Source of the DNA: Heterobilharzia americana | Taxonomy: Eukaryota > Platyhelminthes > Trematoda > Strigeidida > Schistosomatidae | Assembly (NCBI GenBank): GCA_944470555.2 | Contig: OX104128.1 | Span: 43,445,920 to 43,509,919, forward strand | Length of the DNA stretch: 64,000 nt | Direction: 5' to 3' | Part shown: one piece after another, positions 57,343 to 64,000 of the stretch | Layout of the letters: each line of letters opens with the position of its first letter | Numbering within the stretch: position 1 is the first letter of the stretch | Made by a program: the position numbers and the translations under genes | The notes under the pieces: model-generated | The model's input: only the letters and a program-made list of their open reading frames with translations | What the model was told of the DNA's origin: nothing | Databases searched by the model: none

Positions 57343-60300
57343 ATTATTACTATTATTATTTTTCTTTGGGTTCCTAGTGGAATATAGGGCTTCAGTAGCA
57401 CGTCTCCATTCCACTCTCTTCTCTCCAGTCTTTCAACCTGGCTCCACCACTGCCCACAAGCTTTCATTTCTTCCTCACACCATCGCCTCCGTGTCACTCT
57501 CGGACGCCTAACTCTCCGTTTCCTATCTGGGTTCCACTCGATTGCCTTGCGCGTGATGTCACCGAATGGTCTCCTCAGTGCATGCTCAATCCATCTATAC
57601 TTCCTTCTGCATATTTCTGAGCGACACGTTCTTGTTTGCTTCGTTGTCAGCCAGAGTTCCTTGTTGTTTATTCTTATTATTCTGGCCATCCGATCTTCAG
57701 TAACGAGCCAGCGTAGGCAGTTGTTGATGAATATCTGCAGTTTATCGGAAATGCTTTTCGTAACGCGCCAAGTTTCTGAACCATCACATAGAAGCACTGA
57801 CTTCACGTTAGTGCTGAAAGTCCTGATGTTGTTCGCATTTTATGCTGAGTACAGTAGATCTCCATACTGGTTTCAGGTCAATAAACACCTGTCTTGCTGT
57901 CTTTCTGATCCTGGCTTTCACGTCCTCGTCTGTGCCGCCTGTAGTTGAAACAGTGCTGACTAGATGGGTGAAAGAGGCTACTTCTTTAAGTTTCTCCCGT
58001 TGATAGTGATTGGAGATTGTTGTTGGTTGGGTATTTTCATCACCTCCATCTTCTGAACATTCACTTGAAGTCCCGTCTTCGCTGCCCTGCCTCTTCTGTC
58101 AACTTTTTTGTCTGTCGATCTTCAGATTTAGGTGACATTAGACGCAAGTCATTGGCGAAATCCAAATCTTCTGAGATCTTTCCATCGGCCTAGCCAGTCT
58201 CTGCCTATCTTCTTGCTCCTCACGGTTTGCTGCATGATTCAGTTGACCACAATCAGAAAGATTATGGATGATAGTAGACAGCCTTGTCTTACACCTTCCT
58301 ATCTTCACTTCAAAGGCGTCACCGAGCTTTCAATTGTGGATCCCTTGGCATCTGGCATCGTCATATAGCTGTTGAATGAGGTTGATAAAGATTTGTGGCA
58401 CCGAAACCGTAGTGTTGAAGCGACTGCCAAGTTACGCTGTCGAAGGCCTTTTTAAAGTCGATGAAAGTGAGGTAGAGAGTTGACTGCCATTCTATGCTCT
58501 GTTCTAGGATGATGCGAAGTGTCGGAATTTGATCCCACATGATTTGTTCTTCCTGAAGCCAGCCAGCCTGCCTGTTCCGGTCACAATTTTGAGTCCAGTG
58601 CATTTCTTAGTCTCTCCAGGATGATGCGACATAATATTTTGCTTAGGGGTAGACAGAGGTGGAGCATGATTACTTGCCAGTTCTTGCAAAGACTTAGGTC
58701 TCTCTTCATTGGAATTTTAACAAGGCAGCCCTTCTAGTTGAATAGTACCTTTCCTATCTCCCTTCGAAAAATTTCTGCATTAGTGGTGTGAGCACGTCCG
58801 CTGTTGTCTCTGCGTCAGTGCTTCTGGCGGAGTCCCATCTGGACCTGCTGCTTTCTTGGATTTCAGCAGTTCTATGGCATTCAGGACTGTGGCTTTTGTC
58901 GGAGGGCTTGTGTTCACTGATGGTCCTGCCGTGGCTGCTGGTATTTCTGTACAAGTTTCAGGTGGTGACGGTGGTTGATTCAAGAGCCTTTTGAAGTGGT
59001 CAGCTCATTGTTTCCTTTGTTTCTCCTCTTTGGTAACTAGCTTTCCTTCACTATCCTTCATTGGTTTCGTCTGCGTTGACCTCTTATCTCCCAGATAGTA
59101 ACCTGGTTATTTGGTATGGTGTTGTCAGGTCTCCCCTACCAGCAGCATAATCTGCTTCACTTGCCAATGTGTCGTAGAAGTGTCTTTTGTCTTTTCGTAC
59201 ACTGTTCTTCACTTCTTCGTCCAGTGTTCTCTACATTGTACTCAGTTTGTCTTTTCGTCTTGCATTCTTCCACTAATTCATCTTCTGCTTCACACTCTTT
59301 CTTGCCGTACTCGATCAGCTTCCATGTGTCTGTGGAGATCCATTCCTTGTCTTGTTACTTCTTTCTTCCTAATACGATTATGCAGGTTTCTTTCCACATG
59401 GCTTTCAAAGAGTTCCAGTGTTCTTCCACACAGGTTTTCTCAAGAATGTTGCTCAATATCTCCCATTCTGTCCTTATGACTGAAGTGATGTCCTTTGTAG
59501 TTTCGTCCTTCAGTTTCTGTTCTGGGTGTTGAACTTGAACTGTGGTCTATCACCAACTTCGGTGAAGGCTTTCAACTTGATTCTGAAGGTTCCTTGCATT
59601 AGATAGTGAGTAATTGAACCTACATCTAATCCTCTTCTTATTCTGATCTTGCGTCCAGTAGGCTGCGTCTACACTTTCTCAATATTGAGATGAAGTCTAT
59701 CTGATTTTTAGTGTGTTCAACTAATGAAATCAAATCTGTGTCACTTCGTGAATATTCTTGTGTTTGTACTTACTGCCTTGCCTCCAATCACCATAAAATT
59801 TGAATGCATAGAAGTCTGTAAATAGTTCTGCGTTTTCATTCATTTCACCGAGTGCTTCTCGACCCATGATTGGTTCTCTTCCTGTGTTGTCCGTTCCACG
59901 TTCGGCATTCATGTCGCCCATTAGAATTTTGATGTTAACAACTGGAGCCTTCTCTAGTACTGATTGAACTTGCCTGTAGAATTCCTCCTCCTTCTCTTCA
60001 TCTGCCTTATTTGTAGGTGCGCAGTGTAGCATCATACGATTGTGACTTTCCTTTCTTTTGAGTTAAACCCTGCTGTCATGATCCTAGAGGAGATCGCTTC
60101 CCACTTCATCAGAGCCTTTGATGCTGTTGGGGACATCATGAGAGCCAATCTATAACTCAGTGTGCTCTTGGTTGTCGTCTGGGTGACAATATGGGAGTAG
60201 ACGATTGACTCTCCAGTTGACAGTGTGAAGAGTCCACTTCCATTCCATCTGCTTTCACAGATTCCCAGCCCAGTACTTCTATGCCATACCTTCTCATCTC

Positions 60301-60610
60301 TTTTGCAGCCTGGGCAGCTTTGCCAGCCAGCTTCAAACATTGTTCAGACATTCCATGTCCCTATGTTTACTTTTGCTTTCATCGAGAGAGAGAAGACACA
60401 CCAGCCAATTGGCTTCCCAAAGGCTCTCACCAACCGGCGTCATTTCGTCTCTTCGAGGGACAAGTGTGTCTTTTTTTATTTTCTTTGTACTTTTAAGTTT
60501 CTTTAGCGGTTAGATTGGTTTTACGGAGTAGGGTTGCTAGCCCCATGCCCAACTTCCCTCTTCACTAGGGCTTAGGACCGGCTAGTAACTAGTGAATTAG
60601 TTAACCAGGC
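57343..60610 (-). mobile_element. RTE-clade retrotransposon, copy 2, degenerate but near full length
   Basis: Same family and orientation as 25541-28612. 5' end near 60610 (GGCTTAGGACCGGCTAG at 60568-60584), 3' end at ATT repeats (57343-57362). Endonuclease MGDMNAERGTDN near 59930; RT blocks ELLKSKKAAGPDGTPPEAL (58890-58830), IPTLRIILEQSIEW (58530-58489), FIDFKKAFDSV (58470-58438); C-terminal SVLLCDGSETWRV (57800-57762), IFINNCLRW (57730-57704), RWIEHALRRPFGDITRKAIEWNPDRK (in two blocks, 57600-57520). The catalytic motif reads FAND (58148-58159), so one essential Asp is changed, besides stops and frameshifts. Confidence 0.88.
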
Positions 60611-60704
60611 GAGGTTAGAAGAATAATATCTATGTAGACGAAAATGTAGCACAGATGAGAGAATTTAACAGTATGAGGCTTAGTAAATAAATTCGAACAA
60701 CTGA

Positions 60705-63550
60705 TGATATGAAAGAGTAAGAACATCTCTGTCACTCGGACCAGTTTTCGACCATGTCACTAAAGGTCGATAACCACTGATTTTTATTATGTCCAGAGTA
60801 TCAACCATCCAGTCTTCACCTTCTTACATAGCGCAGATCAATAGTCAGAGACTTCGTGCACTGGTTCCACATCTAGATCTGGCTAATGTGAGCCTTCTTA
60901 CAACTCAGTACAACTTCAGCTAATACAGCATGTCAAGGTAGGTAAAGACTAGAGATTTACAACACACATTCAAGTCTCCTTAATTAGTGAAGGTCCACAA
61001 AACAACCTATTTATTTAATTGCCTTGCTCAGTACCCCTTGCTTAAAGTCTATATTTGTCGCATGGTGATTTCGCCATACGTGAGGAATACTGTGAGGACA
61101 CCTGGGTTCGAAAACCTGTAGTCTTTTAACGCCTGATTTTTATGACCATGTCTCGCAACTGCACAACAGAAGAGAGTGAAGTGCAGCATACTCGTTCCTC
61201 GGCAGGAAACTGGATATTCCTCCTGCTGTAGAGATGATGCACTATGACAAATGCCAAACGGATCTCTTGCAACCCAACCTGTTTTTTGTTAGCAAGCGAA
61301 CCGGTTAAGCTGATTAAATTAAGTGAAGTGGTCAACACGTCTACCACTTTACTCCCTATTCTTAAACTACAAATTGGCAAAAGTCACCCTTGAAGCATCA
61401 TCTTACATTTGACAAATGTGAAATGCATGTCAAACGTGCTCAGGTATCTGCTCGTGGTGTTTAGAAGACACTGTATTTTTTCAATGGCTTCACGCTACAT
61501 GTAAGTGCGTTTGTATACTCCAAGTCGACCGGTTTCTCTCCTGAGAGTAGACCAACCTTTGTAAAGTTAGAGGCGCCCAGAAGTTTGCCAATTAACATGC
61601 GTATAACAAATTTAGACAAAAGCGGCGGCACCATATATTACTTAGGCAAACACTACTGGTTGTCGTCACGGCAGACGAAAACTCTTTGCGAGCATTTACA
61701 TGGCTGCGTGTTTAAGGAGCTTTGATCGATGTCATATACTTGCTCGCTACATCTTTCATATCCAGACACTGCCACTGCACTCTATGGCCAACTGCTATCT
61801 TCAGGTAGAGAAATATGTAAACACTTTTGTTCCAGAAGCTGTCAAGAGATGAAGATTTGTTCAATTCACCCTTTTTTAGGTCTGATACCTGCTGAGTTTT
61901 CTTCGGTTTTCCGCTCTCGAGTTTTAATTAGGTGTCAGATAACTATGCCTCCTAGGATCTTGGATACAATGTTATTAAAATGGATCCTCCTATTGATGTC
62001 ACAAAAAGACTCCTGTCTTAATTATAAATTGAAGTGAATCAGTCTGATCACACTAAATTCAGTTCCCATGAGCTACGCCGCACTTCTGTTACCCTGTTCT
62101 GTAATTTTCAACCTCCTTCTTTAAGATTGGCATGTTCTGCAGATCTGAATCTTTCCTAGCTTGAAACTTTCTTCTAAAATTTGGGAAGAATTGAAGGACT
62201 GATACCTATGTTCCATTGACCAACAAACCAGCTGCTGAGCATCTGAATAGTTGACGCTAATCAGCTGAACTATGCTTTAGAGTATACACCCAAAGTTCTG
62301 CCTGCCAATAGTGGAAGGTTACTGGGATCCTATCTCCCTCGCTTATCGCTTCAATGACTTGCGTATTTACCTTGTCCAAGTAACTGCCGAGTATTAGCTA
62401 GTGCTGATAACTTCTTCATTTATACTAACTCCATCCTTCACACTGCTGGCCATCATTGTCGAAACTAGTGATCGATTTACTTTTGAGATGCTTTTGCTCT
62501 TGACTACCATTTCAGCCAGCTGAAATGAGTCTTCTCACATCAATAAGTTTGGATGACTTTTCGGATATTCGATTCCCTCTGTTCACCTTTAAATGTGCTT
62601 TGTCAACCGTCTTTGCCACTTTTTCTACAGCAGACTGAATATTATAACAAGCCTAATCAGGATGAGAATGGTTGCCATGTTCAGATAAATGCTTTGCTAT
62701 CTCCTCCTTAAATATACATTTGACATTCTCATCTTCCAATACAGCACGCAGTGGCTTCAGTCGTATCTGCTTCCTGCAGCTAGCAAGGTGCAATAATACA
62801 CACACACACACACACACACACGTGCTAATGCGTGATCAGAGTCCATGCACACACTTCAAAAACACCGATGATCCCTTCGCCGATTCTCTTCAACTGTGGC
62901 TAATAGCAATATCATCTATTTTTATCCTGCGTTGTTTTAAAGCCAGTGAACACCATGTCAGACAATTTCTCTTCCTATGCTTGAAGTTAGTGCTGGCCAG
63001 AAAAAGTCATTCTCAAAACAAAATTGGAAGAGATGAAAAGCCTTCTCCGTTCTTTGGTATGCGATTCCGTAGACACCTCTCAGATGTCTTTCCGAATGGT
63101 TCTGCTTTCCTACTTGAGCGTTAAAGTAGTCTGCTAGGATGACGATATCCGCATACTTTATAACAAAACTTACAGCTTTTGATAGAATTCATCCTGCACA
63201 TTATGCGAACTGCAGTTGGTGGGTATGTAGGCGCAGATTATTATTAGCCATAGGGAAGTGTCATAACTCGTCCTACTTCCTACAGATCGATTTAATCAAA
63301 CAGCATACAGACAACTATTGACTTCTTGCTCCACAACTTAATGCTAACTTACACCATCGGGTTCACGAAAGCTAGCCATTGAATTTCCGGAAACATGTAA
63401 TGTGGATTTAGCAGATCCACCATACTGGTCAGGTTAAGTCAAGTAAAAACGAGACTTCGATCCTGTTTAAATGTCTCAAAAACGCTGCATACAACTATCG
63501 CTTGAGACTAGAGTGCTTTGGCAAGACATACCTGTTTTTATTTGATATAG
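60705..63550 (-). mobile_element. SR2-like RTE-clade element, decayed, includes endonuclease region
   Basis: On the - strand, in broken frames: SLWLIIICAYIPTNCSSHNV (about 63250-63190) is the endonuclease Y-A-P-T block, then ILAGDFNA-like sequence (about 63140), the (CA)n-interrupted SDHALARV (62850-62820), VEKVAKTVDKAHLK (62632-62590), EKSSKLID (62565-62540), IVSKILGGIVI (61972-61940), KTRERKTEENSAGIRP (61922-61875), LRIGSKVVDVL (61369-61337), EIRLAFVIVHHLYSRRNIQF (61270-61210) and a tail DMVENWSE near 60755. The order is that of SR2-type elements seen at 6540-8350. The catalytic YADD is not legible. Confidence 0.72.
62798..62821. repeat. (CA)n microsatellite
   Basis: About 12 CA units, inside the endonuclease-RT linker of the decayed SR2-like element. 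Confidence 0.95.
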
Positions 63551-64000
63551 TATTTTGACGCTGAAAGCTCCAATATGAGTGGTGTTTTACTGGAATGGAT
63601 TTTAAGCAATGGCCGTGGAATTAGAGGTTGGGGGTTTTGTAAGGGGCTTAATATCGGTATCAAGAAGTGATGGCAAAGGATTTAACGAAGGTCATGGTCG
63701 ACTGGATTTTGTGTACACCTGGAAGCATTTGGCTATGTGGTACATTTCGGCTTTCCACACATTATTTGTTTCTACAAGGTCCTAGAAAGAAAAAAGGATT
63801 GGTTCCCCGTGACCACACAGCCCATGAAATATTTGTTTGAGGCATGTCACAGAAGGCCTTTGTAGTATTGGTGGGTTAAGACTTGTTTGTGCTGGTGCTA
63901 CACAACGAAAATTCATGCCACAGGCTAACTAATACGACAGGTCAAGGGGAAATGGGGGAATTCTTGGAAGCAACCACTTTTACTTACCTCTCATATATAG
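63551..64000. other. End of window, no gene seen
   Basis: Could be the remaining 5' part of the SR2-like element on the - strand, but no motif is legible. Confidence 0.4.

Noticed and set aside
62672..63124. 150-codon + strand open frame
   Set aside because: Antisense of the decayed SR2-like endonuclease region; part of it is a CA microsatellite.
1..64000. CRISPR arrays, operons, phage or bacterial genes
   Set aside because: No direct-repeat/spacer arrays, Shine-Dalgarno-led gene clusters or long unbroken bacterial-type reading frames; the window is eukaryotic with spliced genes.

Overview
The window is eukaryotic, AT-rich, intron-heavy DNA and very probably comes from a schistosome (blood fluke) or a close relative. 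The evidence is two flatworm-like multi-exon genes embedded in repeats that are typical of Schistosoma: RTE-clade retrotransposons of the SR2 type, a second RTE family, Penelope-like elements with GIY-YIG endonuclease remnants, and tRNA-derived SINEs carrying hammerhead ribozyme motifs. No prokaryotic operon, CRISPR array, rRNA or intact tRNA gene was seen.

There are two real genes and they converge. On the + strand, about 546-16729, lie the 3' exons of the exostosin EXT2, a heparan-sulfate co-polymerase: the end of the GT47 part and most of the GT64 domain. The 5' exons lie outside the window. One exon carries an apparent one-base frameshift, and one internal GT64 exon could not be found. 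On the - strand, 53555 to 19386, lies a complete 12-exon gene for the ankyrin-repeat/EF-hand protein ANKEF1 (ANKRD5). All splice phases close into an 858-codon reading frame. Its first two introns are 48 and 44 bp and its last is 9.86 kb, matching the known schistosome trend of small 5' and large 3' introns.

Layout: 1-16729 EXT2 exons and introns, with an SR2-like element (6540-8350), an SR2-like 3' fragment (about 9580-9720) and a Penelope-like element (12425-13620) in the introns; 16730-19385 convergent intergenic region; 19386-53555 ANKEF1, whose last intron holds an SR2-like fragment, an RTE copy (25541-28612), a displaced copy of an EXT2 exon (28621-29059) and a GIY-YIG remnant; the other ANKEF1 introns hold SINEs, hammerhead-like motifs and another GIY-YIG remnant; 53556-57342 is upstream sequence with nothing recognised; 57343-60610 is the second RTE copy; 60705-63550 is a decayed, nearly full-length SR2-like element.

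The points most worth a second look are the EXT2 exon duplicated about 26 kb away and joined to retroelement sequence on both sides, the almost perfectly identical 1.1 kb core shared by two otherwise diverged dead RTE copies, and a set of hammerhead-ribozyme-like motifs, including a closely spaced head-to-head pair inside an ANKEF1 intron. I saw no wholly new gene system.
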